Below are positions 35,902-45,251 of a stretch of 64,000 bases of DNA, piece after piece; within the stretch, counting starts at the first letter, position 1, and each line of letters starts with the position of its first letter. A model generated the notes under the pieces. It searched no databases, had not been told where the DNA came from, and saw nothing but the letters and a program-made list of their open reading frames with translations. The DNA lies in assembly GCF_014652695.1 (NCBI RefSeq), contig NZ_BMZH01000007.1, positions 105,792 through 169,791 of the forward strand. Reading direction: 5' to 3'. This DNA comes from Algimonas arctica. Lineage in GTDB: Bacteria; Pseudomonadota; Alphaproteobacteria; Caulobacterales; Maricaulaceae. A program made the translations under genes and the position numbers.

Positions 35902-36354
35902 ATGAAACATGTTCTTATTGCAACCGTCCTCGTGACATCAGCGGCGCTCATGCCCGTCACGGCGTTTGCCCAGAAACCAGAGATTTACACCAGCTGGCGG
36001 AACAAGATCGCTGTTGATGGCTATGATGTCGTCAGTTTCCATGCCGGCAAGCCGCTCAAAGGCCGCACAGAATTTGCGACCCAATATAAGAAAGCCACGT
36101 GGCGGTTTGATACGCAGGCCAACCTTGATCTGTTTTTGATGAACCCTGAAGCCTTCGAGCCGCAATATGGCGGCTATTGCGCGTGGGCGTTAGCCAAAGA
36201 CAAACTCGCCCCCGGCAAGGCGGAGCATTGGCACGTTGAGGACGGGAAGCTTTATCTCAATTATTCGACTCGCGTGAAAAAACGCTGGGACGCGTTGCGC
36301 GAGGAATTTATCACCCAAGCTGATGATAACTGGCCGAGTTTGCTGGCAGAATAA
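35902..36354 (+). CDS. Exported YHS-domain protein
   Basis: A 150-residue periplasmic protein with a signal peptide (about 1-23). The core (VDGYDVVSFHAGKPLKG, then YGGYCAWALAKDKLAPG) matches YHS-domain proteins, which are associated with metal or heme handling. A single conserved cysteine (YCAW) is visible. It lies 46 bp after pheA. The function of this exported group is not known. Confidence 0.82.
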   Translation: MKHVLIATVLVTSAALMPVTAFAQKPEIYTSWRNKIAVDGYDVVSFHAGKPLKGRTEFATQYKKATWRFDTQANLDLFLMNPEAFEPQYGGYCAWALAKDKLAPGKAEHWHVEDGKLYLNYSTRVKKRWDALREEFITQADDNWPSLLAE

Positions 36355-36360
36355 GTCCGA

Positions 36361-37254
36361 CTACTGATTGGATAACCAAGCTCTGAGCAATTGGTGTGCG
36401 ATCGTCGTTCGCATGGGACGCATGAAGGCCTCGCCTGTTTTATTGAATACAGCGTCGACCTCGGCCCGGGTGAACCAACACGCGTCTTCCAACTCATTTT
36501 TGTCAACTATGATGGTCTTGTCTGCGGCTTGACTGACCAAACCAATCATCAATTGTGACGGGAACGGCCAGGGTTGGCAGAATAAGTATCGGTGGCCGGA
36601 CAAGGTCGCGCCGACTTCTTCCATGCCTTCACGGGTCGCGGCTTCTTCCAATGTTTCGCCGGGTGAAACAAAACCTGCGAGGGCGGAGTAATATCCAGGA
36701 GGCCAACCATGCCCACGGCCCAATAGCACTGAATCCTCATGCTCGATGAGGAAGATCACGACCGGATTGACGCGCGGGAAATGTTCCGTTTCACAGCTGG
36801 CACACGTTCGCTTCGCACCGCCTTCGGCGGACGCGGTTTTGGCGCCGCACTGCGCGCAAAAGGGGTGGGTGCGGTGCCAATCAAAAATCGAACGCGCGCG
36901 TCCGGCAACGGCCAACGCGTCTGGCGTGAGCCTATGACCATGCATGCGCAAGTCCATGAGCGAGTCAGGCGGCAATTGGCTATCGTCCGTCAAAGAGGCT
37001 GCGAAAACCGGATCACCATCCTCTTCAAGGCCTAAGAAGATCAACCCCGGGTCCATGAGGGGAAGGGACGCAATAGCCGACGGTGCGGCCCGTAAAAGCG
37101 CCGGGCCGTCTGTCGCCACTTGGCCCTTGTGAAACAGCAGGGCGCTCGCCTTAGGGTGCTCCATCAGTCGCGCCTCGCCCCGTTCCATTTCTGCAAAATC
37201 GACTTGTGAGCCGGCGAAAGGAATAGGGCAGTCGGGTATAAATTTATGGGTCAT
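36361..37254 (-). CDS. nudC: NADH pyrophosphatase / RNA decapping NudC
   Basis: A 297-residue Nudix hydrolase. The zinc ribbon is CAQC followed by CASC, and the Nudix box is GFVSPGETLEEAATREGMEEVG, interrupted here only in description. NudC cleaves NADH and removes NAD caps from RNA. The N-terminal domain is of the usual type. It converges on the YHS gene with 6 bp between stops. The region upstream holds CtrA-like sites. Confidence 0.95.
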   Translation of the reverse strand: MTHKFIPDCPIPFAGSQVDFAEMERGEARLMEHPKASALLFHKGQVATDGPALLRAAPSAIASLPLMDPGLIFLGLEEDGDPVFAASLTDDSQLPPDSLMDLRMHGHRLTPDALAVAGRARSIFDWHRTHPFCAQCGAKTASAEGGAKRTCASCETEHFPRVNPVVIFLIEHEDSVLLGRGHGWPPGYYSALAGFVSPGETLEEAATREGMEEVGATLSGHRYLFCQPWPFPSQLMIGLVSQAADKTIIVDKNELEDACWFTRAEVDAVFNKTGEAFMRPMRTTIAHQLLRAWLSNQ

Positions 37255-37273
37255 ATGACGAGGCCCTAGTTGG

Positions 37274-37337
37274 TTAACTCAAATTAAGCAATCACGACAA
37301 ATTGTGCTGTAATTAAGCAGTAATTACTGCAAATTAA
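37274..37337. promoter_or_regulatory. CtrA-like sites and a 14-bp palindrome between nudC and the barrel gene
   Basis: TTAA-N6-TTAA at 37274-37287, TTAA-N7-TTAC at 37313-37327 and TTAA at 37334 sit in AT-rich DNA. GCAGTAATTACTGC (37317-37330) is a perfect palindrome that overlaps the second site. It could control nudC, the outer-membrane gene, or both. Confidence 0.4.
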
Positions 37338-37475
37338 TGCAACGATAACAAACTGTTGCGGGAATGACACACGCATATTGAAATATACCGTGAGGCACTG
37401 GAATTGCGGGAAAGGCGCTCCTAACTAAGCGGCGTGCATCCCCCCGCACGCAATTTAAACATGGAATATTTTAGA

Positions 37476-37994
37476 ATGAAAATCGTAAAAATCGCAGCCG
37501 CAACAGCGGCAATCGCCATGGTCGGCGGAACTGCTATGGCCCAAGATGGGCAAGCCTATGTTGGCCTCGGTGTCGATGCTGTTGAATTTGACAGCTATAA
37601 CCTGTCTGCCAAAGCCGGTTATAACTTCACAGAGTATTTCGGTGTCGAAGCCCAAGGTGGGTTTGGTGTCATTGATGATGAGGAAACAGTCGCAGGACTC
37701 GAAGTTGAGGCCGGTGTTGATTACTATCTTTCTGGCTTCCTGACCGGACGCCTTCCAATGTCAGAGCAGTTTGAGCTCATTGGTCGCGTCGGTTACTACT
37801 TCGGCGAACTCGAAGCCTCATCCGGTAATGTGTCTGTTTCTGAAGATGTTGACGGCTTTGCCGGCGGCGTTGGCGGTCAATTCAACTTTGGGCCCGAATA
37901 TAAAAACGGTATCCGGGCTGAGTACACGTACCTTGATGTTGAAGGTGACGGTGGCGGCGACCTCTACTCTATCTCTTATATCCGTAAGTTCTAG
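37476..37994 (+). CDS. Outer-membrane beta-barrel protein (porin-like, small)
   Basis: A 172-residue protein with a signal peptide (cleavage likely after AMA at about 22) and eight or so beta strands (YVGLGVDAVEF, NLSAKAGYNFTEYFGVEAQGG and others), ending in the aromatic SISYIRKF. It resembles the OmpA-like beta-barrel group. Mature loops are acidic (DDEETV, EDVDG). A terminator follows. ATG 37476 gives a clean signal peptide. MEYFR at 37461 is an alternative start. Confidence 0.85.
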   Translation: MKIVKIAAATAAIAMVGGTAMAQDGQAYVGLGVDAVEFDSYNLSAKAGYNFTEYFGVEAQGGFGVIDDEETVAGLEVEAGVDYYLSGFLTGRLPMSEQFELIGRVGYYFGELEASSGNVSVSEDVDGFAGGVGGQFNFGPEYKNGIRAEYTYLDVEGDGGGDLYSISYIRKF

Positions 37995-38015
37995 TCTCTG
38001 ACAGAACACGCGTTT

Positions 38016-38049
38016 AGCCCGTCGCGCAGTTTGTGCGGAGGGCTTTTTT
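38016..38049 (+). terminator. Terminator after the barrel gene
   Basis: AGCCC (38016-38020) pairs with GGGCT (38040-38044) around an inner weaker stem, followed by a run of T. Confidence 0.75.
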
Positions 38050-38100
38050 TATGTGCGCTCTGCCTTGTCAGCGCAGCCGTGAATTGCCATATGCTGTCTC

Positions 38101-38195
38101 GGAAGATCGGCCCGGACGTGGGCTTTCGCCAACCCGGTCAGGTCGGGAACGAAGCAGCCGTAACGAATCGTCTGCGGGTCGGGACCCGGTCTTCC
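38101..38195 (+). ncRNA. ffs: Signal recognition particle RNA, small bacterial type (4.5S)
   Basis: The domain IV core reads GGTCAGGTCGGGAACGAAGC at about 38136-38155, followed by AGCCGTAACG. A GGAA tetraloop is closed by G-C instead of the more common C-G, with the two asymmetric loops intact. The ends pair as GGAAGA (38101) with TCTTCC (ending 38195) in a long hairpin. SRP RNA binds Ffh and delivers membrane proteins. A T6 tract at 38205-38210 ends it and lies inside the last codons of the convergent P450 gene. In relatives ffs often sits next to dnaX. Here 2.4 kb separate them. Confidence 0.92.
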
Positions 38196-38199
38196 ACTT

Positions 38200-39639
38200 T
38201 CACCTTTTTTCGACGCGCATCATGAGCGGTTTTTCCGTTCGCACAGTGACGCGTGCGAGTGGCCACGGGTGAGGTCCATCTAAATGCAGTCGGTATTCAC
38301 GCGCGATAAGTGCCGTCAGGATGAGTGCTTCCATCTTCGCAAACTGCGCCCCGATACAAACGCGTGGCCCGAGACCAAACGGCAGATATTGGAACCGTCC
38401 AATCGGGCGTTCTGCACCCGGCAAGAACCGCTCCGGCACAAAGGCATCAGGTTGATCCCATAATTTACGGTGCCGATGGATCATCCAGATATTGCCAAAC
38501 ACAATCGCCCCTTCAGGTAGGTCGTGACCGCCTAACGTCTCCGCGCGGTTAAGCTCACGCGAGAGGAAGGGTGCGGGGGGATAGAGCCGCATCGCTTCGT
38601 CTAAACAGGCGCGCGTATAAGGCAGGCTCTCACCCCACTTTTGGGCTGGGCCGCTCATATCCAGCGCGTCCACTTCCGCTTCCATCCGCGCGCGGGCGTC
38701 TGTGTCTTGGGACAAGAGATAGAATAACCACGTCAACGCCCTCGATGTGGTCTCGTGACCTGCCGCGATGAAGGTAATTAGTTGGTCCACCAATTGATCC
38801 GGCGTGAGCGTGTCGCTGTCTGCATCTGTCGCGGTCAAGAGCAGAGTTAGTAAATCGTCCGGCACGGTGTCGCCGGCGGTAATTTTCGTTCGTCTGGCTT
38901 CGCCCAACAGACCGATACGCTTTCGCAACCGCTTGACCACGCCCATGCGTCCTACCCGCGTTAATCGCGGCACCCATTTCGGTAAATTGGTGAAATCTAA
39001 CGGGTCAGGCCGTCCCATGCTGGATAGAAACTTATCAATATCGTGCAAGCTCGCTTGCCGCCCGCCGTCAAGCTCGCCGGAAAACAACACGTCAGAGAGA
39101 ACTTGATAGGTCAAATCCACACAGACTTTATCAAAGGCGACAGTGTCCTCCGCGAGGAGGCGGGTGAGGTGATCGCGGGTCGTGCGCGCCATTCCTTTGG
39201 CAAACCCGTTGACATGTCGCGGCGTGAAAATTGGCGCGAGCGCCCGGCGATCATGTTTCCAGCGCTCGCCTTCGGATGTCAGCAACCCGTCCCGCAGAAC
39301 GGGTTTCAATATCGCGTTACGAATGCTCGAGAGGCGTAGGGCGTCAGCTTTGGTCACGAAGGCTTCGCGGACTGTATCGGGGTGGCTCGGCGTCAGAAAG
39401 ATCTTGCCCATGCCTCTCGCGACTTCGTCAAACCCCTCTATCGCCTTGGTCGTTTGACCATGAATCGGGTTTTTCGACGACGCCAGTAGGTAGCGACCCC
39501 AATCAATGGCGTCCCAGTCTTCGATGGACGCGTCTATGGGCAAGGGGGCTGGCGGAACAAACCGACCGTCTTCCCAACGGGGTTCCGGACGAAATGAATA
39601 ATCGTGTCGGCTCTTTTTTACGCGCGATGATGGGCTCAT
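38200..39639 (-). CDS. Cytochrome P450
   Basis: A 479-residue soluble P450 monooxygenase. The I-helix motif is AAGHETTS, ExxR is EAMR, and the heme-thiolate loop is FGLGPRVCIGAQF. The substrate is unknown. The sequence resembles broad bacterial P450s of the CYP4-like or fatty-acid type by general layout. No ferredoxin gene is adjacent. The first 15 residues are basic. Its 3' end overlaps the ffs terminator. Confidence 0.93.
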   Translation of the reverse strand: MSPSSRVKKSRHDYSFRPEPRWEDGRFVPPAPLPIDASIEDWDAIDWGRYLLASSKNPIHGQTTKAIEGFDEVARGMGKIFLTPSHPDTVREAFVTKADALRLSSIRNAILKPVLRDGLLTSEGERWKHDRRALAPIFTPRHVNGFAKGMARTTRDHLTRLLAEDTVAFDKVCVDLTYQVLSDVLFSGELDGGRQASLHDIDKFLSSMGRPDPLDFTNLPKWVPRLTRVGRMGVVKRLRKRIGLLGEARRTKITAGDTVPDDLLTLLLTATDADSDTLTPDQLVDQLITFIAAGHETTSRALTWLFYLLSQDTDARARMEAEVDALDMSGPAQKWGESLPYTRACLDEAMRLYPPAPFLSRELNRAETLGGHDLPEGAIVFGNIWMIHRHRKLWDQPDAFVPERFLPGAERPIGRFQYLPFGLGPRVCIGAQFAKMEALILTALIAREYRLHLDGPHPWPLARVTVRTEKPLMMRVEKR

Positions 39640-39833
39640 GGTCCGACAGTGCGCGCCTCCACGTCAATGCGCAACATCAACCGCGTTCGCGTGGCTCTGA
39701 ATATCTGTTCCGGTCAGAAGGTTGCGCTGAGCGTGGTCTCTGACGGGACGTGAGAGTCACAGTTTAGGCCTTTTTTTCGCCGCAAAAGGGCTTAAAATAT
39801 ATCTTTGATCCCATATTTTCCGATAGGACAATC

Positions 39834-40472
39834 ATGCTATTCCGGTCTCTTACCCTTGTGGGTTCAGCGCTTTTATTTACCGCCTGTTCCTCTCCCGATG
39901 ATATGATTTCCGGTGCTGAGGCCCCCGAAACAGAGGCGCTGACGTCATCGCAGCCTTCGCAAAACGAGGCGACGACACCTCTTATTTCCATTGATTTTTT
40001 ATCAGACGACGCCAATCGCCTGTTGTCCGCCTGCGCGTTTGGCGACGCTGTCGCCTGTGATGCGTCGCAACGAAATGCCAAGATCAGCAATGACGGTGTT
40101 TTTTCGCGCTTCCACGCCAACTGTCAGGGCGGAGACCAAGACTATTGCGCGCTTTTGGATGGTCTTGTTGCGGCCGAGCTCCGGATGCGGGGCGTCACAC
40201 CGGATACGGCGGGTACGGGCGCGAACGGGCAAATGATTACCCCGGGCGGTGAGTCTTATCTGTGCGGCGATGAAACATTTACAATGGGATTTGAAGCCGG
40301 GGCCGTTTTCATCACGGACGCAGACGGCAACGCCGCCCGTCTCGATTTGCTCGATGATAGGACTGCCGACGTTATGACCTTTACTAATGGGCGGATGACG
40401 GTTTTCCGTAGCAACGACGCCGTTCGTTTCGCCCGCGGTCGCCGCGCTGCCGTGACATGCGATAAAAGCTGA
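39834..40472 (+). CDS. Lipoprotein with MliC-like C-terminal domain
   Basis: A 212-residue protein with a lipobox (LFTAC, C18). A low-complexity Glu/Ser/Thr region is followed by a cysteine-rich middle (four cysteines at about 65-110). The last 75 residues (YLCGDETFTMGFEAGAVF to ARGRRAAVTC) resemble the MliC/PliC fold of lysozyme inhibitors, with one disulfide. The match is partial. It lies between the P450 gene and dnaX. Confidence 0.5.
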   Translation: MLFRSLTLVGSALLFTACSSPDDMISGAEAPETEALTSSQPSQNEATTPLISIDFLSDDANRLLSACAFGDAVACDASQRNAKISNDGVFSRFHANCQGGDQDYCALLDGLVAAELRMRGVTPDTAGTGANGQMITPGGESYLCGDETFTMGFEAGAVFITDADGNAARLDLLDDRTADVMTFTNGRMTVFRSNDAVRFARGRRAAVTCDKS

Positions 40473-40616
40473 TCCTCGGCGCGGCATGACAACTGCCTAG
40501 CAGGCTCCGGATATGCTTCAAACCGCTCCGGACACGCGCATCAAACGTTATAACGCCTGTGGACCGCCGCTGCATCAGGCTTCCCAAGTCCGGCTGCGCT
40601 GCATATACATTCCCTA

Positions 40617-42341
40617 ATGTCCGAAAATCAGCCTCATCAGACCTATCAAGTGCTCGCGCGGAAATACCGTCCGGCGACGTTTGAGGATATGATCGGTCAA
40701 GATGCGATGGTCACGACCTTGTCCAATGCGTTTCGTACGGGCCGGATCGCGCATGCTTTTATGCTGACCGGGGTGCGCGGGATCGGCAAGACCACGACAG
40801 CGCGGCTGCTCGCGCGAGCTCTGAATTACGAAACCGACACGGTGGACGGTCCGTCCGTCGATCTGGCAACGCCGGGACGGCATTGCGACGCGATTATGAG
40901 CTCTAGCCATATGGACGTGCTGGAAATGGACGCGGCGTCCCGCACGGGCGTCGATAATATGCGCGAACTGCTCGATGGCGTGCGTTACGCCCCCGCCGAT
41001 GCACGCTATAAAGTCTATATCATTGACGAGGTGCACATGTTGTCCGCAGGCGCATTCAACGCGCTGCTCAAGACTCTGGAAGAGCCGCCGGACCACGCCA
41101 AATTCATTTTCGCGACGACGGAAATCCGCAAGGTGCCGATCACGGTTCTGTCGCGCTGTCAGCGGTTTGATTTACGCCGGGTTGAAGCGGATATTCTCGC
41201 CGCGCACCTCAAGAGCATCTCTGACCAAGAAGGTATTGCGGTCTCACATGACGGGCTCGCCTTAATCGCGCGCGCCGCTGAAGGCTCGGTTCGGGATGGT
41301 CTCTCGCTGCTTGATCAAGCCATTGTCCAAAGTGGTCTGTCCGGCGACGAAGTCAGTGCCGAACAAGTTCGGGCCATGTTGGGTCTGGCCGACCGTGTGC
41401 GTCTGATTGATTTGTTTGAACATGCGATGGGCGGCGATGCCAAAGCATCGCTCTTGGCGATGCGCGCGCAATATGACGACGGCGCCGCGCCAGATGTTGT
41501 CATGGGCGATTTGCTCGATATTTGTCACGAAGTCAGCCGCGCGCAGACTTTGGGTCAAGACGCGGCGTTTGATTTTGCCCCGGACCAGATTGAGCGGCTG
41601 CGCGGTCTTGGACAGACCTTTACAGCGGGGCAATTGACGCGGGCGTGGCAGATTTTGATGGGCGCGCATTCGGAAGTGCGCCGCGCCCCTGTGCCTTTGG
41701 CGGCGGCTGAAATGGCGCTGTTGAAACTGGCCTTGGCGGGGCAAATGCCGCCGCCCGAATTGGCCGCGCAGATTATTCTTCAGGCGCAAAAACTGGACAG
41801 CGAAGGCAAAACCGGACTCCCGCAATTGACGCCGTCCGCTGCGCCGCAAGCCCATGTGCCGAGCGTACCCTCGATATCTCCGCCCGCATCATCCGCGTCG
41901 CAGACAGTCTCCATGACCGCGCCCAAACCCGTGGCCCCGACCGCGCCGAAAATGCGGCTGGATAGTTTTGCCGATTATGTTGAGCAGGTTGATGACCTTC
42001 GGCTTCGGCATGATCTCGAACGCTATGTGAGTGTGGTGGACTTTGCAGATGGACAGGCCGAAATCCATATTACTGAGGCGCGTCATAATTCGATTGTCGG
42101 GCGCATGGTCCGCTCACTGCAAGAATTGACGGGCCAACAATGGCTGGTGAGCCCGGTGCCGACACTCGGCGAGCCAACTTTGTCAGATCAACGTAAATCA
42201 GCCAAGGCGAAGCAAGACGCTGATGATCGGTCCCATCCTGCGTTTCGTCATCCACTGCTTAAAGGGGCCAAAATCCTTGAGATTAAGGACCGCGCTCCCA
42301 ATGTAATAGCAGGCAACTTTAAGAAGGATGACATGTCATGA
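40617..42341 (+). CDS. dnaX: DNA polymerase III gamma/tau subunit
   Basis: A 574-residue clamp-loader ATPase. Walker A is GVRGIGKTTTAR, the DEVH box is IIDEVHML and sensor 1 is ATTEIRKVP. The usual zinc cysteines are missing between LNYETDTVDG and PGRHCDA, as in other alphaproteobacterial DnaX. A Pro/Ala-rich linker (about 405-440) leads to a C-terminal domain. It overlaps ybaB by four bases (ATGA). Confidence 0.96.
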   Translation: MSENQPHQTYQVLARKYRPATFEDMIGQDAMVTTLSNAFRTGRIAHAFMLTGVRGIGKTTTARLLARALNYETDTVDGPSVDLATPGRHCDAIMSSSHMDVLEMDAASRTGVDNMRELLDGVRYAPADARYKVYIIDEVHMLSAGAFNALLKTLEEPPDHAKFIFATTEIRKVPITVLSRCQRFDLRRVEADILAAHLKSISDQEGIAVSHDGLALIARAAEGSVRDGLSLLDQAIVQSGLSGDEVSAEQVRAMLGLADRVRLIDLFEHAMGGDAKASLLAMRAQYDDGAAPDVVMGDLLDICHEVSRAQTLGQDAAFDFAPDQIERLRGLGQTFTAGQLTRAWQILMGAHSEVRRAPVPLAAAEMALLKLALAGQMPPPELAAQIILQAQKLDSEGKTGLPQLTPSAAPQAHVPSVPSISPPASSASQTVSMTAPKPVAPTAPKMRLDSFADYVEQVDDLRLRHDLERYVSVVDFADGQAEIHITEARHNSIVGRMVRSLQELTGQQWLVSPVPTLGEPTLSDQRKSAKAKQDADDRSHPAFRHPLLKGAKILEIKDRAPNVIAGNFKKDDMS

Positions 42342-42664
42342 AAGACCTGATGGGCCTGATGAAACAGGCCAAGGAAATGCAGGCCAAGATGGAAGCTGCG
42401 CAAGCGCAAGTGGCCGATACGGAAGCCACGGGTCGCTCTGGCGGCGGGCTTGTCACGGTGACGCTCGTGGGCGGCGGGAATATGAAAGCGCTCACGCTGG
42501 ATCCAACCCTGATGGGCGGCGCTGAGGATAAAGAAATGCTCGAAGACCTCATCATTGCCGCTTACCAAGACGCGAAAGTCAAACTGGATCAAGCCGCCGC
42601 AGAGACGATGAAATCCGCCATGGGCGACATCCCGATGCCACCCGGAATGAAATTGCCATTCTAA
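42338..42664 (+). CDS. ybaB: YbaB/EbfC-family nucleoid-associated protein
   Basis: A 108-residue DNA-binding protein. It has the helical MKDLMGLMKQAKEMQAKMEA start and the GGGLVTVTLVGGGNMKALTLDP core of the family, which binds DNA as a dimer. It is coupled to dnaX by overlap. RecR, which often follows, is not next. A ggt gene comes instead. Confidence 0.95.
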   Translation: MKDLMGLMKQAKEMQAKMEAAQAQVADTEATGRSGGGLVTVTLVGGGNMKALTLDPTLMGGAEDKEMLEDLIIAAYQDAKVKLDQAAAETMKSAMGDIPMPPGMKLPF

Positions 42665-42802
42665 GAGGACGGATCGGCGCACGTTCGTCGGTCATCTCGT
42701 CTAATGTGGCGTTGAATTGGGGTTTATTTCACATGCAACGCGCGGAACAGGCGATGTGAACTATACTAAGGGTGCACGCCAAGTGAGGGCGGGCGGATAC
42801 GA

Positions 42803-42814
42803 CCGTTCGAACGG
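42803..42814. promoter_or_regulatory. 12-bp palindrome upstream of ggt
   Basis: CCGTTCGAACGG is a perfect palindrome about 90 bp before the ggt start, in an otherwise unremarkable 241-bp gap. A chance occurrence is possible. Confidence 0.25.
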
Positions 42815-42905
42815 GATCAAATTTTGGGCGAAGGACAAGAGTTGCGACCGCGCTGTGTCGGATGCCCTCTAGCGTCATCACAATCTCCCGCCTAAGCTAC
42901 CTAAT

Positions 42906-44633
42906 ATGAAACATCTTCTCCTCGCGGCTTCTGTCTGTTTTCTGCCCATGGTTAGCATGGCGGCGGATCCCAATCCGGCGGCGCGGGCGTTTTATCAATA
43001 TGATGCGATCCATCAGCCGATCTTGTCCAAGGACGGCATGGTCAGCGCGCAGGATGCCATTGCGGCTCAAGTCGGTGCAGATATTTTGCGGCGGGGCGGC
43101 AATGCTGTCGATGCGGCGGTCGCAGTCGGGTTCGCGCTCGCCGTGACCCATCCGCAGGCTGGGAATATTGGCGGGGGCGGCTTTATGATGCTGGCTGAAC
43201 CGGACGGTCATGTGCGCGCGATTGACTTTCGTGAACAAGCGCCTGCCTCTGCGACACGGGACATGTATCTGGGCACTGACGGCAATGTTGATAATGAGAA
43301 AGCGCAGTTTTCTCGTGCCTCTGCGGGCGTTCCGGGGTCTGTCGCGGGGTTGCTGCATGCGCTCGATTCACACGGGACCATGACCCGTCGGCAAGTCATC
43401 GGTCCGGCGGCGGCCTTGGCGGATCGCGGCTTCATCGTCAGTCCAGCGCTCGCGCAATCCCTCGCCAGCGCGGGCAGCCTCAATGCGGATGAAAGTTCGC
43501 TGGATTATTTCGGCGGCTATGAGGCAGGCGACAGGTTGCGCCAGCGTGACCTCGCGAAGACGCTGAAACGCATTATCGCGCAAGGCCGGGATGGGTTCTA
43601 CAAAGGCAAAACCGCGGACCTCATTATTGCTGAAATGGCTCAGGGTAATGGGCTTATCACGCGCGACGACCTCGCCGCCTATGAGGTGGTCGAACGCGAA
43701 CCGGTGACGGGCACCTATAAGGGCTACACCGTCGCCGCCATGCCGCCGCCCTCGTCTGGCGGGGTGCATATGGTGCAAATGATGAATATGTTGGAGGGCT
43801 ATGATCTGGCCGCTGACGGGCATAATTCGGCCGCTTATTTGCACAAGTTGATCGAAGCCATGCGTCGGGCCTACGCGGATCGCAGTGCTTATCTTGGGGA
43901 TCCAGATTTTGTTGAAGTGCCCGTCGCGGCGCTAACGTCGCGTGATTATGCGGACCGTTTACGCGGCACGATTGATCTCACGGCCTCCAGCCGATCTGTC
44001 GATATTAGGCCGGGCACAGAGCTGCCTCATGAGAGTGTGAATACGACCCATTACTCTGTTATTGATGATGACGGGCGCGCCGTGTCTGTCACTTACACGC
44101 TCAATTTTTCGTTCGGGTCAGGTTATTCCGTCGATGGTGCTGGGTTCCTGCTCAATAATGAAATGGACGATTTTTCCGCGAAGCCGGGGAGTCCAAATGG
44201 CTATGGCTTGATTGGTGGCGAAGCCAATAAGATCGAGCCGCGAAAACGGCCTTTATCCTCGATGACGCCGACGATTGTGATGAAGGACGGAAAAGTCGTT
44301 CTCGCGACAGGGTCGCCGGGCGGATCGACGATTATTACGTCGGTCATGCAGGCCGTTTTGAATGTGGTCGAGTGGGACATGAACACGGCCGAAAGCCTTC
44401 ATGCGCCGCGTATTCATCATCAATGGTTGCCAGATGTCGTTGTTGTTGAGCCGGGGATCAGCCCGGACACGCTGCAGATTTTAGAGCAAATGGGGCATCA
44501 GTTCCCGCGTGACGAAGACGGCGCGATCAGCCGTTCCACACTGGGGCTGGTCAATTCTGTCGGTCGCGATGGGGATTGGTTGACAGGCGCATCGGACCCC
44601 CGTGCGCCGGATAGTTTGGCGGTCGGGCCTTAA
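42906..44633 (+). CDS. ggt: Gamma-glutamyltransferase
   Basis: A 575-residue periplasmic Ntn-hydrolase with a signal peptide (cleavage near SMA-A). It self-cleaves at NTTHYSV: T380 becomes the nucleophile and new N-terminus of the small subunit. The RxxQAPxS-like block DFREQAPASATRDMY and GSPGGSTIIT (oxyanion region) are in place. It moves gamma-glutamyl groups from glutathione, supporting cysteine recovery in the periplasm. No neighbouring glutathione genes are seen. Confidence 0.95.
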   Translation: MKHLLLAASVCFLPMVSMAADPNPAARAFYQYDAIHQPILSKDGMVSAQDAIAAQVGADILRRGGNAVDAAVAVGFALAVTHPQAGNIGGGGFMMLAEPDGHVRAIDFREQAPASATRDMYLGTDGNVDNEKAQFSRASAGVPGSVAGLLHALDSHGTMTRRQVIGPAAALADRGFIVSPALAQSLASAGSLNADESSLDYFGGYEAGDRLRQRDLAKTLKRIIAQGRDGFYKGKTADLIIAEMAQGNGLITRDDLAAYEVVEREPVTGTYKGYTVAAMPPPSSGGVHMVQMMNMLEGYDLAADGHNSAAYLHKLIEAMRRAYADRSAYLGDPDFVEVPVAALTSRDYADRLRGTIDLTASSRSVDIRPGTELPHESVNTTHYSVIDDDGRAVSVTYTLNFSFGSGYSVDGAGFLLNNEMDDFSAKPGSPNGYGLIGGEANKIEPRKRPLSSMTPTIVMKDGKVVLATGSPGGSTIITSVMQAVLNVVEWDMNTAESLHAPRIHHQWLPDVVVVEPGISPDTLQILEQMGHQFPRDEDGAISRSTLGLVNSVGRDGDWLTGASDPRAPDSLAVGP

Positions 44634-44655
44634 GGTTGAATATCAGGCCTGTATA

Positions 44656-45186
44656 TTAGGCGATGGCGGCCAATTTCTCGGCCTTTATCACCTTCTTAAT
44701 CGCGCGTTCGCGCTTTAGGCGGGAGAGGTGGTCGAGAAAGACGATGCCTTCGAGGTGATCCATCTCGTGCTGGATGCAGACGGCATAAAGGCCTTCGCAA
44801 TCTTCGGTGACACGTTCGCCATTATAATCGAGATAGGTCACGCGGCAAAATTCAGGGCGGTCCACATCGTCATATATATCCGGCACAGACAGGCAGCCTT
44901 CCTGATAAGGAACGACGGTTTCGGCGGGATCAAGAATTTCAGGGTTCACGTAATATTTTGGCTGCGGCTCTTCGCCTTGCTGGGCCAAATCCATCACAAT
45001 TATCCGTTTTGGCACACCGATCTGGACGGCGGCTAGGCCAATGCCCGGCGCGTCATACATAGTCGCCAACATGTCATCCATGAGCGCCCGCGTTTCGTCG
45101 GTTATCGCGTCCACAGGCGTGCTGATCTGCTTTAGCCGCGGATCGGGCACGGTAATGATGGGTCGGATATGTCCTTTAAGGGTCAT
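44656..45186 (-). CDS. def: Peptide deformylase
   Basis: A 176-residue iron (or zinc) hydrolase that removes the N-terminal formyl group from new proteins. All three motifs are intact: [15 protein letters not shown] and [10 protein letters not shown] fmt gene, commonly adjacent, is not present here. Confidence 0.97.
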   Translation of the reverse strand: MTLKGHIRPIITVPDPRLKQISTPVDAITDETRALMDDMLATMYDAPGIGLAAVQIGVPKRIIVMDLAQQGEEPQPKYYVNPEILDPAETVVPYQEGCLSVPDIYDDVDRPEFCRVTYLDYNGERVTEDCEGLYAVCIQHEMDHLEGIVFLDHLSRLKRERAIKKVIKAEKLAAIA

Positions 45187-45251
45187 AACGGGGAGATAGG
45201 TTCGAGACGGCTCCGGGTCAACTGTCGCTTATGCGTCAATTGCTGCGTCTG

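Noticed and set aside
42665..42905. recR after ybaB
   Set aside because: No coding sequence for RecR is visible in the gap. Only a short palindrome was noted.
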